Origin: Planctomycetaceae bacterium
GTDB taxonomy: Bacteria; Planctomycetota; Planctomycetia; Planctomycetales; Planctomycetaceae
NCBI GenBank assembly: GCA_002724315.1
Contig: PBOJ01000014.1
Location: 1 to 64,000 of the forward strand
Length of the DNA stretch: 64,000 nt
Direction: 5' to 3'
Part shown: piece after piece, positions 8,012 to 18,800 of the stretch
Layout: every line of letters starts with the position of its first letter
How positions within the stretch are numbered: the first letter of the stretch is position 1
Translations under genes and position numbers: made by a program
Notes under the pieces: generated by a model
The model's input: the letters and a program-made list of their open reading frames with translations, nothing else
Database searches by the model: none
What the model was told of the DNA's origin: nothing

Positions 8012-9179
8012 ATCGCTGCCGGATCCGGTCCGACGTTGCGGGCATTTCGGCGACGGTCACCTTGAGGGTCTGCTGTTTGCCGTCTCGCCGGATCTTCACC
8101 GGGTACGTCTTGCCCACCTCGAGACGTTCGACGATCGACTGCAGCTTTCTCGGCCCGTTGATCGTCTTGCCGTCGAATGACTGGATGATGTCCTTGGGCG
8201 AGAGGCCCGCCTTGGCGGCGGGCGAGTTCGGCATGACGCCACCGATGATCGCTCCTGCACCAATCTGGATGTCGAACTGTCGGGCAACCTGGGCATCGAT
8301 TGGCTGCACACCGACGCCCAGCCAGGCGCGTTTGACACGGCCTTCCTCGATCAACTGCCGGCTGACCCAGCGGACCATGTTGACCGGTACGGCGAAACCG
8401 ACACCGGCCGAACTGCGGGTGCTGGTGGCGATGGCGGTGTTCATGCCGATCACGCGACCACTCATGTCGATCAGTGGTCCGCCGCTGTTGCCCGGGTTGA
8501 TCGCGGCGTCGGTCTGGAGAAAGTCCTCGCGTTCGGCGATGCCGGGTCCACGGCCCTTGGCACTGATGATGCCGGCGGTGACCGAGAGATCCAGTCCGAA
8601 CGGGCTGCCAAAGGCCAGGACCCAGTCACCGACCTGGGTCGCGTCGCTGTCGCCCAGTTGCAGGGGCTGCAGCTTGCCGGCTCCCTCGATCCTGACGATC
8701 GCGACATCGGTTCGCGGGTCGCCCTTGACGTCGATGGCAGTGAACTCGCGTCCGTCGTGAAGACGCACCACCACCTCCTCGGCGTCTTTCACCACGTGAT
8801 TGTTGGTCAGGATGATTCCACTGCGGTCGATGATTGATCCGGATCCCATGCCCTGGGGGCCGCGGGGCATCTGCCCGTTGGGTCCACCACGGAAAAACTC
8901 GCGGAACCGCTCGGGGATCTCGGGATGCTCTTCGAAGAACTTCTCGGCGTCCTCGCGACTGCGGCCGGCCGGTGCCTTCTGCTTGACTCTCAGCGACACC
9001 ACGCTGGGCAAGACGTTTTTCGAGACGTCGCGGAAGACGTTCGAGAGTTGGGTGATGTTGGCGGCGACCGGTGCGGCCTTCGCGCGGTCGGCTCTCTGGC
9101 CGAGGCCGACGACGGCGACAACGCCAATGCCACAGATCAACGAAAACAACCAGGGGGTACTGCTACGAAGCAATTTCAT
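7968..9179 (-). CDS. htrA: HtrA/DegQ-family periplasmic serine protease
   Basis: This envelope protease and chaperone has 403 residues. It shows an N-terminal hydrophobic signal or anchor (about residues 6-26), a linker with an acidic stretch, a trypsin-like domain with catalytic triad His128 (NNHVV), Asp158 (RTDVAI) and Ser232 (GNSGGP), then one PDZ domain (LGVGVQPID onward). With a single PDZ it resembles DegS-type architecture more than DegP, but the loops do not identify a subtype. ATG 9179 was chosen because AAGAGGAA sits about eight bases before it; the frame is open to 9212. The C-terminal tail is rich in Arg, Lys and Gln. Its 3' end overlaps the convergent kinase-fusion gene by 44 bases. 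Confidence 0.93.
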   Translation of the reverse strand: MKLLRSSTPWLFSLICGIGVVAVVGLGQRADRAKAAPVAANITQLSNVFRDVSKNVLPSVVSLRVKQKAPAGRSREDAEKFFEEHPEIPERFREFFRGGPNGQMPRGPQGMGSGSIIDRSGIILTNNHVVKDAEEVVVRLHDGREFTAIDVKGDPRTDVAIVRIEGAGKLQPLQLGDSDATQVGDWVLAFGSPFGLDLSVTAGIISAKGRGPGIAEREDFLQTDAAINPGNSGGPLIDMSGRVIGMNTAIATSTRSSAGVGFAVPVNMVRWVSRQLIEEGRVKRAWLGVGVQPIDAQVARQFDIQIGAGAIIGGVMPNSPAAKAGLSPKDIIQSFDGKTINGPRKLQSIVERLEVGKTYPVKIRRDGKQQTLKVTVAEMPATSDRIRQRFRERKRQPKNRQPE

Positions 9180-9353
9180 GGTGAGGTTCCTCTTGGCACC
9201 GCATCGGACCACCGTTGGTGGCCTCGGATCGTCTGCTACCAGTGTACGTGCTTACGTCTTGACCCTCCAGATGTGTTGGAGACTCGTTGACTTTCTCAGG
9301 AGGCCAACCTAGTTTGCGGGCCGGCTGAGAATTTCCGGTGAGGTGTCACCGAC

Positions 9354-10106
9354 ATGGTGTTCGACAACGAGAACCCGGGATGGGATGAGCGACTGGCCGG
9401 GTGCCAGCAGGCGATCGGCGTCCGCTTCGACGATCTCGAAATCCTCCGCCGCTGCCTGACGCACTCTTCCACCGCCCCGACGCGATTGGAGAGCAACGAG
9501 CGGCTGGAGTTTCTCGGAGACGCGGTGTTGGGACTTGTCGTCTCCGACTACCTGTTCCGGACATTTCCGGACTGCCCCGAGGGCGAGATGACGCGGATCA
9601 AGTCCGCAGTTGTCAGTCGGGCGACCTGCGCCGAGGTCTGCGTGGAACTTGGACTCCACAGGTTCCTCAAGCTCGGCAAGGGACTCGTCGGCGGGGCCGG
9701 TTCGGCCGACACCGTCCCGTTGTCGATTCTCGCTGCCACCCTCGAGGCGATCATTGCCGGAGTCTATCTCGACCAGGGATACGAGGCCGCTGAAGCGTTG
9801 ATCGAGCGTTGCCTGTGCGAACGGATTGCGGAGGCGGCCGACGCCGATTCCCGGAACTACAAGCACCTTCTGCAGCAACTGGCTCAGAAGCGTTACGGGG
9901 AAACCCCCGACTACCTGCTGCTGGACGAGCAGGGACCGGACCACGCCAAGTGTTTCCAGGTCGCCGCCAGGATTTCCGACGAGACTTTTCCCGCGGCATG
10001 GGGTCCCAACAAGAAGGAGGCCGAGCAGTTGGCAGCTCTTCAGGCGCTCGGCGAATTGCAGCCGACGGCACCGGTTGACGACGACGAGGTGTCGGATTTC
10101 GAGTGA
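9354..10106 (+). CDS. rnc: Ribonuclease III
   Basis: This double-strand-specific endoribonuclease acts in rRNA and mRNA processing. The 250 residues have the RNase III catalytic domain with signature NERLEFLGDAVLG near residue 52. A second acidic cluster (LEAIIAGVYLDQG) follows, and a double-stranded-RNA-binding domain occupies roughly residues 160-235, ending in KKEAEQLAALQAL. An acidic tail closes the protein. It is divergent from htrA (174 bases between starts) and converges on the TIM-barrel gene with only 15 bases between the stops. Confidence 0.96.
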   Translation: MVFDNENPGWDERLAGCQQAIGVRFDDLEILRRCLTHSSTAPTRLESNERLEFLGDAVLGLVVSDYLFRTFPDCPEGEMTRIKSAVVSRATCAEVCVELGLHRFLKLGKGLVGGAGSADTVPLSILAATLEAIIAGVYLDQGYEAAEALIERCLCERIAEAADADSRNYKHLLQQLAQKRYGETPDYLLLDEQGPDHAKCFQVAARISDETFPAAWGPNKKEAEQLAALQALGELQPTAPVDDDEVSDFE

Positions 10107-10121
10107 CCCGTGGCGGTCGCT

Positions 10122-10973
10122 TCAGGACGCCCTGTTCTCGCGGCTGGCAGCCAGCGCCTGCTGGAGATTCTCGAAGCTGGTTCGGGAAATGTGTTCGGCA
10201 CCCGGGGCATAATCGAAGACCTCGACCGACACCCAGCCGTTGTAGCCGATCTCCTCGAGGGCCCCGAGAATCGGGACGAAATCGGTTTCGCCCATTCCCG
10301 GACCCAGCAGGTTCGTGTCGTTGACATGGAAATGACCCAGCCGGTCGGCATGGCGGTGGACCAGTTCCGGAACAGGGTCGGTTTCCTGACCAACCATCGC
10401 CTTGACGTCCTGGTGCAACAGGAAATTCCTGGCATCCGTGGCACTCTCGACACGCTCGATCAACTCGACCGCCTCGGCACACGTGCGGATGAAATCGGTT
10501 TCGTTGGTTGTCAACGGTTCCATGCAGATGCTGACACCCAGTTCGGCTAGCCGCGGCAGCGCTCCGGCAAACACCTCGGCGGCGTAGCCCATCGCCTCCT
10601 CACGCGAAACGCCCTCGAGCAGGTTCCGCTGGGCCGGCGATCCGAAGACCATCAGGTCGCCGCCGAGATCGGCACAGGCCTCTCCCAGCGCCACCACGTA
10701 GTCGCGCGTTGCGTCCCGCACCGGTGCCTCGGGGGAAGTCAGGTACAACCCCTCGGTCTTGGCCAGCAGCCAGTGCAGCCCGATGATCTCCAGCCCGTGG
10801 GCCTCGGCCTGTTCCCGCAGTTCCACGCGGCGGTCAGCTGAGAGTTCGTAGATCGTCGAGGCCAGTGTGAACGGTGCCGCCTCAATTCCCGTGTAACCGA
10901 TCTCGGCAATCAGCTCACACTGACGCTCCCACTCCCACCCCTCGAACAGTTCCTGGCAAATGGCGAACTTCAT
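10122..10973 (-). CDS. Sugar phosphate isomerase/epimerase-like TIM-barrel protein
   Basis: This 283-residue protein of the AP-endonuclease-2/xylose-isomerase-like TIM-barrel superfamily begins MKFAICQELFEGW. Metal-site features typical of the group are visible: a Glu in ICMEPLTTNE, His in LLHQDVKAM and in LGHFHVNDTN, and Glu in WVSVEVFDY. Members isomerise or epimerise sugars and keto-sugars or cleave modified sugars, and the substrate cannot be assigned. ATG 10973 is supported by AGAGGAACGGGA just upstream, although the frame extends to 11072. Confidence 0.85.
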   Translation of the reverse strand: MKFAICQELFEGWEWERQCELIAEIGYTGIEAAPFTLASTIYELSADRRVELREQAEAHGLEIIGLHWLLAKTEGLYLTSPEAPVRDATRDYVVALGEACADLGGDLMVFGSPAQRNLLEGVSREEAMGYAAEVFAGALPRLAELGVSICMEPLTTNETDFIRTCAEAVELIERVESATDARNFLLHQDVKAMVGQETDPVPELVHRHADRLGHFHVNDTNLLGPGMGETDFVPILGALEEIGYNGWVSVEVFDYAPGAEHISRTSFENLQQALAASRENRAS

Positions 10974-11237
10974 TCCCGTTCCTCTGTGTGGCTGTCTCGG
11001 ACGAGCCATCCTAGCAATTCGATGTCGCTGAAGTCGTGGCACTCCGGGGGCGTGCCCGGTCCGAGTTCCCACTCCAAGGAAGTGTCAATCTGGGCAGGTT
11101 GGGCAAAGCCTCAAGGTTCTCTGGATTCTGTCGGCCAGAGTGCCGAGTAAAGAATAGGCGGTTTCACCGGTTGGTGTGGTCGTACCGGTCCCCCTTTTCC
11201 CAGCCAGCCTCATTCACTCGACTCGTTTTCCGTTGCA

Positions 11238-12602
11238 ATGCCGTTTTCCCCTAACACCTTCCGAAACTTCGCCGGGCTGCTGCGGTCGATGATGTTGGTG
11301 CTCGGTTGTGGCCTGGTCGCCGCAACGGGTCGTTCGGCCGAGGCGGGGTATTGCGGGGCAGCGAGTTATCGGGCGTGCCCGACGAGTGCGTGTCGGGCCA
11401 GTGACGAGTACTGCACGGCGAAGGTCCGTTGCAAGACCGAGTACCGAACGATGAAGGAGACGGTCTGGGAGCCGAAGGAATTCACGGTCTACAAAACGGT
11501 CTTCAACACCGTCTGCGAGCGAATACCACTCGAGTGCACACGGACGATCTACGAGACGAAGTACCGTCACGAAAACTACACGGTGAAGATCCCCACCTGC
11601 GAGACGAAGTACCGCATCGAGAAGTACACGGTGTGTCGGAAGGTGCCCGAGACGAAGTACAAGACGATTCGGTGCACTCACCGTTACGCGGTGCACAAGA
11701 CGAAGTACCGCGAGGAGTCCTACACCGTCTGTCGCCATGTGCCGGTGAAGAAGGTCCGCGAGGTCAGTTACACCGTCTGCCGGAAGGTCCACGAGACGAA
11801 GTACCGCGAGGAGACCGAGACGCACTACAAGACGGTCCGCGAGACACATTACAAGGATGTGACCTGGAAAGTCTGCAGGCCGGTGACGTTGCGGAAGGAA
11901 GTGGAAGTCGACGGAGGCGAGTGGAAGACGGTGAAGGTCGCCTGTCGTACGCCGGTGGTCCCCAAGTGCAGTGGACCGACTCGGCCGGGTTGTGAAAAGC
12001 CGGCACAGGTGGCGTGTGCACCCCGGATGGTCAGCAAGCGGGTCTGGGTCCCCAAGCGGGTCAAGAAGATGGTCTCGTGCAAGACGCACGTCACCGAGAT
12101 CAAGCACAAGCGGGTGCCCTACACGGTGTGCCGCCGCGAGCCGTACTGCGTGAAGAAGCGAGTGCCCTACACGGTCTGCAAGGTGATCCGCGAGAGGAAG
12201 ACCAAGAAGGTGCCCTATACGGTCTGCAAGGTGGTCCGGGAATGCCGGACCCGCAAGGTGCCCTACACTGTCTGCGAGTGGAAGAAGAAGACACACGAAA
12301 AGCGGGTGCCTTATACCGTTTGCAAGGTGATCCGAGAAAAGAAGACGCGTCGTGTGCCGTACAAGGTGCACGGCCACCGGACCGAGACGAAGACCCGGTG
12401 CGTGCCTTACTGTGCTCCCCGGAAGGTCTGCTACACGCGTTACGTCAACCGTCCCAAGAAGGTGCCTCGCCAGGTCGAGTACAAGGTGACCCGCTGTATT
12501 CCGAGAACTGTCACCCGGAAGGTACCCGTGCGGGTGACGATTCCGTTGAAGATCAAGTCGAGTTGTTCGAAGCCGAGGGACTGCGAAACCTGCAAGGACT
12601 GA
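11238..12602 (+). CDS. YTV-repeat cysteine-rich surface protein
   Basis: This 454-residue exported protein has an N-terminal hydrophobic signal (about residues 12-35). The mature part consists almost entirely of degenerate repeats of about 14-20 residues around YTVC(K/R), for example KRVPYTVCKVIRE, with alternating Cys, Lys/Arg and Tyr. YTV-domain proteins are known from planctomycetes such as Rhodopirellula and are associated with the proteinaceous cell surface. The regular Cys content suggests a disulfide-stitched sheath, which is inference. Two repeat blocks flank a repeat-poor centre (about residues 215-270). A strong intrinsic terminator lies 100 bases downstream. I see no good Shine-Dalgarno sequence before ATG 11238. 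Confidence 0.9.
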   Translation: MPFSPNTFRNFAGLLRSMMLVLGCGLVAATGRSAEAGYCGAASYRACPTSACRASDEYCTAKVRCKTEYRTMKETVWEPKEFTVYKTVFNTVCERIPLECTRTIYETKYRHENYTVKIPTCETKYRIEKYTVCRKVPETKYKTIRCTHRYAVHKTKYREESYTVCRHVPVKKVREVSYTVCRKVHETKYREETETHYKTVRETHYKDVTWKVCRPVTLRKEVEVDGGEWKTVKVACRTPVVPKCSGPTRPGCEKPAQVACAPRMVSKRVWVPKRVKKMVSCKTHVTEIKHKRVPYTVCRREPYCVKKRVPYTVCKVIRERKTKKVPYTVCKVVRECRTRKVPYTVCEWKKKTHEKRVPYTVCKVIREKKTRRVPYKVHGHRTETKTRCVPYCAPRKVCYTRYVNRPKKVPRQVEYKVTRCIPRTVTRKVPVRVTIPLKIKSSCSKPRDCETCKD

Positions 12603-12704
12603 GACATCGGCAACGGGGTGCTTGCCTCCCGCGTCATTGAAAACCAGGGCCCTTCAACAACATGCCCTGAACGGTGGGTCGTACTCCCGACCCGACCATG
12701 CCCT

Positions 12705-12746
12705 CCGCGAGCCGGTCTCCATCCAGGAGGCCGGCTCGCGGTTTTT
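12705..12746 (+). terminator. Intrinsic (rho-independent) terminator after the YTV gene
   Basis: CCGCGAGCCGG (12705-12715) pairs perfectly with CCGGCTCGCGG (12731-12741). The stem extends inward by five more pairs (TCTCC/GGAGG, one wobble) to a five-base loop, and TTTTT follows directly at 12742-12746. This separates the YTV gene from the macroglobulin gene. Confidence 0.9.
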
Positions 12747-12885
12747 CCCTGTTCAACTTCCCTCCCCTTGCTCTTGTGATTTTGTGTAGCAGCGGGGAAC
12801 TTGGGGGAGCTCGGCAGCGTCTAACCGTGACCCGGTTCGCGATCGAGAAGAACGGGGCAGGCACCGCGGGCCAGGAGAAGCGAAC

Positions 12886-15800
12886 GTGATACACCCCCTA
12901 CGCACCGCTCCCTGGAGGCTGCTGGTCCTTGGCGGTCTGGTTTCTCCCTTGCTGCTGGCCGGGTTGGCCGTTGTTTCGTCGGGGGTTCCGGCCCATTCCG
13001 GAATCGCCAACGCGGTGGCCGAAGAGGCGACCGAGCGGGCCATGGCCAAGCGGCTGTTCACCGCCGGCAACTTCAACGAGTCGTACAAGATCTACAGCCG
13101 GCTGGTCCTGCAGCCGGGGACCTCGGCCACGGAGGTTGGCGGTGACCTGAAACAGGCCATCGTCTGCCTGGGCCGGTTGGCTCGGACACCCGAGGTGGAT
13201 GCCCTGCGAGACAAGGTGGTCTCGATCCACCGTGGCAACTGGCGGTTGTTGCTGGCCGCCGCCCAGACGCTGGCAGATGGTCCGCACAATGGCCAGGTCG
13301 TCGCCGGTGAGTACCAGCGAGGCGGTTCGCGCGGAATCCGTCGCGGCCGTGTCCGGGCCCGTTTCGTCAGCTCCTTCCAACGGGACCGCACGATCGCTCT
13401 TGGCTGGCTGGAACAGGCCGTTCCGCTGGTCGCCGCTGAAGCCGGACAACCTGGCCAGCAGGAGCGGGGTCGGTTTCACGTCGAACTGGCCAGGATCCTG
13501 ATGCAGGGTCGGGAAGTCGGGCAGTCGTGGAGGCTGGCCAACCTGACTGACACGACGAAGCTGCCGGACTTCGAGGAGAATCGGTTCGGGTTCTACCGTC
13601 CCGGTTTCTCAGGAACTCCCCGCGGAGCACCGGTCGATCGGAAGAACAGCCCGATTTATCACGACGATTCCCGCACGTACAAGGCGGCGGCCAGCGATGG
13701 CCAGCGATGGCGGTGGGCATTGTCCGAGGCCGCCCGCGTGGACGCGGGGCTGCGGACATCGACGCTGGTCAGACGGGCCCGGTTTCTCCTGAGCCAGTTC
13801 GGTGTCCAGACCATGCGGCAGGCGGGCATCCAGCCCCGCGAGTCCGGCGACGGTGACGAACCGCCGGCAGGTCCGTGGGCAGTGAGGTCCTTGGCCGAGA
13901 ACGAGACGATCGCGCGGTTGGCGACGGGCGTGCGGCGTTTCGATCTGCCGGCTGAACACAATCACATCCAGCTGTTGATCGAAGCGGCCCGCGAGGGCCG
14001 CGGCGGAGACGCCTCCTCAGCGGCCGACCTGCTGGCCGGTGTCTTCGAGAATCGGCAGCAGTATCCTCGAGCAGCTGCGGCCTGGCGCGAGGCTATCAAA
14101 CGGTTCGGGCCAGGCAACAACATGTTTCGCCGCAAGAAGCTCGACCAGATCGTCGGCCGCTGGGGTCAGTTCGAGCGTGCGACGGTTGCCGCGGCCGGTA
14201 CCGCGACCACACTCGATTTTCGCTTCCGGAACGGCAACGAGCTGAAGCTCGAGGCGTTCCGGGTGCGGGTCGACCAGCTGCTGGCCGACGTCAAGGCCTA
14301 CATCAAGCGGAAGCCACTGAAGTTCGACTACAACGAGTTGAACGTCGAGAACATCGGTTTTCGACTGGTTCAGCAGAAGCAGCAGAAGTACATCGGTAAG
14401 AGAGTCGCCTCCTGGACCCAGAAACTGGTTCCTCGCCCCGAACACCTCGACCGGATGGTCACGCTCACCACGCCGCTGAAACAGGCCGGTGCCTACCTGC
14501 TGACTGCCCGGATGACCGGAGGCAACGTCAGCCGCATTTTGGTCTGGATCAGTGACACGGCGGTGGCGCACAAGCGGATCAACGGTGGCGACCTGTACTT
14601 CGTCGCTGACGCGGTCACCGGCTCGCCGATCGCCGGAGCCCAGGTCGAGTTCTTCGGTTACGAACAGCGGCGGATCCAGAAGCAACGTCGGGTCGAGATC
14701 AACGTCAAGGAGTTTGCCGAGGTCACCGACCGGCAGGGGCAGGTGGTGCCGCCGGTCGCCGCTCCCCAGCAGCGGTTCCGCTGGCTGGTGGTGGCTCGTG
14801 GAGCCGGTGGCCGCCGCGCGTACCTCGGGTTCCGCTCAGCCTGGTTCGGTCGCCGCGTGTCCCGGGTCTTTGACAACACCCGTGTCTTCGTGATCACCGA
14901 TCGGCCTGTCTACCGGCCCGGTCAACCCGTGCGGTTCAAGTTCTGGATTCGTCAGGCGCGTTACGACAAGGACGAGCAGAGCATGTATGCCGGACGGAAG
15001 GTGACGATTCGTGTCACCGATCCCCGCAACCAGGAACTGCTGGAACGCCAGTTCACCACCGACGCCTGGGGCGGGTTTGACGGTGAACTGGACCTGGCTG
15101 ATGACGCCAACCTGGGCCACTACAACATCCGCATCGTTCCCAAGAAGTCCGACCTGCTGGTTGTCGGGCAGAACAGGCGTTCGGTTGGCGGCGGCGGGTC
15201 GTTCCGGGTCGAGGAATACAAGAAACCGGAGTACGAGGTGACCGTCGAGGCCCCCGAGCGACCTGTGTCGCTGGGCAAGAAGATCAAGGCGAAGATCGTG
15301 GCCAAGTACTACTTCGGTGGCCCGGTCAGCCGGGCGACGGTGAAGTACCGCGTCCAGCGCGAGGCTCACAGTGACCATTGGTTCCCCGTCGGCCGCTGGG
15401 ACTGGCTCTACGGACCGGGCTACTGGTGGTTCGCCGATGCCTACAGGTGGTATCCCGGTTGGGGAACGTGGGGGTGTCCGGGCCCGGTGCCACCGTGGTT
15501 CGGCCGGCCGCACCATCCTCCCGAACTGGTCATGGAGAACGAGGCTGAGATCGGCGAGGACGGGACGGTGGAGTTGGAGATCGACACGTCGGTGGCCAAG
15601 CGGTTCCACCCCGACTTCGATCACCGATACCGGATCACAGCCGAGGTGGTCGACGGTTCGCGGCGGACGATTGTCGGCACCGGTTCGGTGATGGTTGCCC
15701 GTCAGCCGTTTCGCGTGGTGACCTGGGTCGACCGGGGTTTCTACCGCACCGGGCAGACGATCCGGGCCAGTGTCCAGGCCCGCACGCTGGACGGCCGCCC

Positions 15801-18800
15801 CGTTGCCGGGAAGGGCCGCTTCACGCTTTATCGGATCAGCTACGACAAGCAGGGGCGTCCCGAGGAGAAGCGGGTGCGGAGATGGGATGTCGCCACCGAC
15901 GACCAGGGTCGCACCACGTTGATGCTCAAGGCTACCGATGCCGGACAGTACCGCATCACGTGCGAAATCGAGGACGACGACGATCACCTCATCGAGGGCG
16001 CCCAGGTGTTCGTGGTCCGTGGTCCGGAATTCGATGGCGATGACTTCCGCTTCGATGACCTGGAACTGACCGCCGACCGACGCGAGTACAAGCCGGGCCA
16101 GGTGGCTCGCCTGATGCTCAACACCGATCGCCGTGGCAGCACCGTGCTGCTGTTCGTACGGCCCGAGGGTGGGATTTACCAGCGGCCACAGGTCATCAGG
16201 ATCCGGGGCAAGAGCACCGAGATCGAGGTTCCGATCGGGCCTGGCGACCGGCCGAACATCTTCGTCGAGGCGATCACCGTCTCGGACGGAAAACTGCACT
16301 CGAAGGTCCGCCAGTTGTTCGTGCCGCCCGAGAAGCGGGTGATCAACGTGGCGGTCAAGCCGTCGGCCGAGGAGTACCGGCCGGGGGATCCGGCGACGCT
16401 CGACGTGTCACTGACCGATGCGGGCGGCAAGCCGTTCAGCGGATCGCTGGTTCTGACGATGTACGACAAGAGTGTCGAATACATCTCGGGGGGCAGCAAT
16501 GTCGGAGAGATCCGGAAGTACTTCTGGAACTTCCGTCGTTCCCACTACCCGCGGACGGCCTCCAACCTCACCCGCTCGACCGGCAACCTGGTGAAACCCG
16601 GTGAGATGTCGATGTCCCGGTTGGGAGTCTTCGGGAACCTGGTCGTCCAGGAGATGTCGCGGGGTCGAAGAATGTTTGGCGGAGGGGGACCTGGTGCACC
16701 GATGGCGATGCGGGCCGCTGCGCCCAAGATGGCGATGGACAAGGCTGTCGCCGAAGCCGATGCCGGCGGCGGGCCACCCGGTGGCGACCTGGCCACGCCG
16801 ATGGTTCGTTCGGAGTTCGCCGACACGGCCCTGTGGGTCGGATCGGTGACCACCGACAAGGACGGACACGCGCAGCTGAAGCTCGACATGCCCGAGAACC
16901 TGACGACATGGACGGTTCGCGCCTGGGCGATGGGTCACGGGACCAATGTTGGCGAGGGCACAGCCAGTGTGCTGACGACCAAGAACGTGCTGGTTCGCTT
17001 GCAGGCTCCGAGGTTCTTCACGGAAAAGGACGAGGTGGTCGTTTCGGCCAACGTCCACAATTATCTCGACGACGACAAGACCGCGGTGGTTCGCCTGGCG
17101 GTGGATGGTGGCACGCTGGCACCAGTCGATCCACTGGAGAAACGGGTTCGTCTTCCTGCCGGCGGTGAGGTGCGGGTCGATTGGCGGGTCAAGGTGACGG
17201 CCCCGGGCGAGGCGAAGGTGAGAATGGCGGCGTTGACCGATGTCGAAAGCGACGCGATGGAGTTGACGTTTCCGGTCAAGATCCACGGGATGCAGAAGAC
17301 CGTCTCGACGACGGGAGTCCTGCGTGGTGACCGTCAGTCGACGCGTTTCGAGTTGACCGTTCCCGAAGCGCGTCGGCCCGATCGTTCGCGGCTGGAAATC
17401 CGCTACTCGCCGACTCTGGCGGGATCGCTGGTCGACGCCCTGCCCTACCTGGTCGACTTCGAGTACGGCTGTACCGAACAGACGCTCAACCGGTTTCTTC
17501 CCACCCTGGTCACTCACAATCTTTTGACGCAGATGAAGATCGATCTCGAGGCCGTTCGAAAGAAACGCACCAACCTCAATGCCGGGGAACTGGGCGAGGC
17601 GGGGGAACGGGCCAAGCGTTGGAAGCGGTTCAAGCGGAACCCGGTGTTCGACAACGCCGAGGTGGCCAGGCTGGTCAAGGAGGGCGTCAAGGCCCTGTCG
17701 GAGATGCAGCTGTCCGACGGGGGCTGGGGCTGGTTCTCCGGTCCGGGAGAAAGTTCCAGTGCCCACACGACTGCCACCGTCGTCCACGGGCTGACCCTGG
17801 CCCGGGCCAACGGTGCGGCCGTGGCGGCGGGGGTTCATGAGAACGGCGTGGCCTGGTTGAAGAGACGCCAGGCCGGCGAGGTGCAGAAGCTCAAGAATGC
17901 GGCCACCAAGACCAAGCCGTACAAGCTTCGCGCCGACAATCTCGATGCGCTGGTCTTCCGCGTGCTGGTCGAAGCCGACGCACTCGACGAGGCGATGGGA
18001 GACTTTCTGTACCGTGACCGCATCCAGTTGAGCGTCTATGCCAAGGGGTTGATCGGACTGGCCTTCCACGCCAGTGGCCAACTGCAACGGCTGGCGATGG
18101 TTGTCCGCAACATCGACCAGTTCCTGCAGCAGGACGACGAGAATCAGACCGCGTGGTTGCACCTGCCCGATTCGGTGATGTGGTGGCGGTGGTACGGGAA
18201 CGGGATCGAGGCGAACGCGATCTACCTGAAGCTGCTGGCCCTGACCGATCCCAAGGGCGTCCGCGCATCGCGCCTGGCCAAGTACCTGGTCAACAATCGT
18301 CGGCATGCGACCTACTGGAACAGCACCCGCGACACGGCGCTGTGCATCGAGTCGTTGGCCGAGTTCCTTCAGCGGAGCGGGGAATCGGTTCCCGATGTCA
18401 CGATCGATGTGGTGGTCGACGGAAAGGTGGCCAAGTCGGTGAAGGTCGATGCTGGGAACCTCTTCAGCTTCGACAATGCCGTGGTGATCGAAGGGGCCGA
18501 CGTGGCCGGTGGAAAGCACATCATCGAGGTCCGTCGTCGCGGCCGGGGGCCGGTGTACTACAACACCTGGCTGTCGTACTTCACGACCGAGGATCTCATC
18601 ACCAGGGCCGGACTGGAGATCAAGGTGCAGCGAAAGTACTACCGGCTGGTCCAGCGGAAGGATGCTACTGCCGACGTGCCGGGCGGCCGGGGCCAGGCAC
18701 TCAAGCAGGCCAGGCTGGTCTACGATCGCCAGCCGTTGGCCCACCTGGGGGAGTTGACCAGCGGTGACCTGGTGGAGATCGAGCTGGAGATCGAGAGCAA

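Noticed and set aside
11400-12500. YTV repeats as a CRISPR array or DNA satellite
   Set aside because: The repeat is at protein level with varied codons and unit lengths, inside an intact reading frame with a signal peptide.
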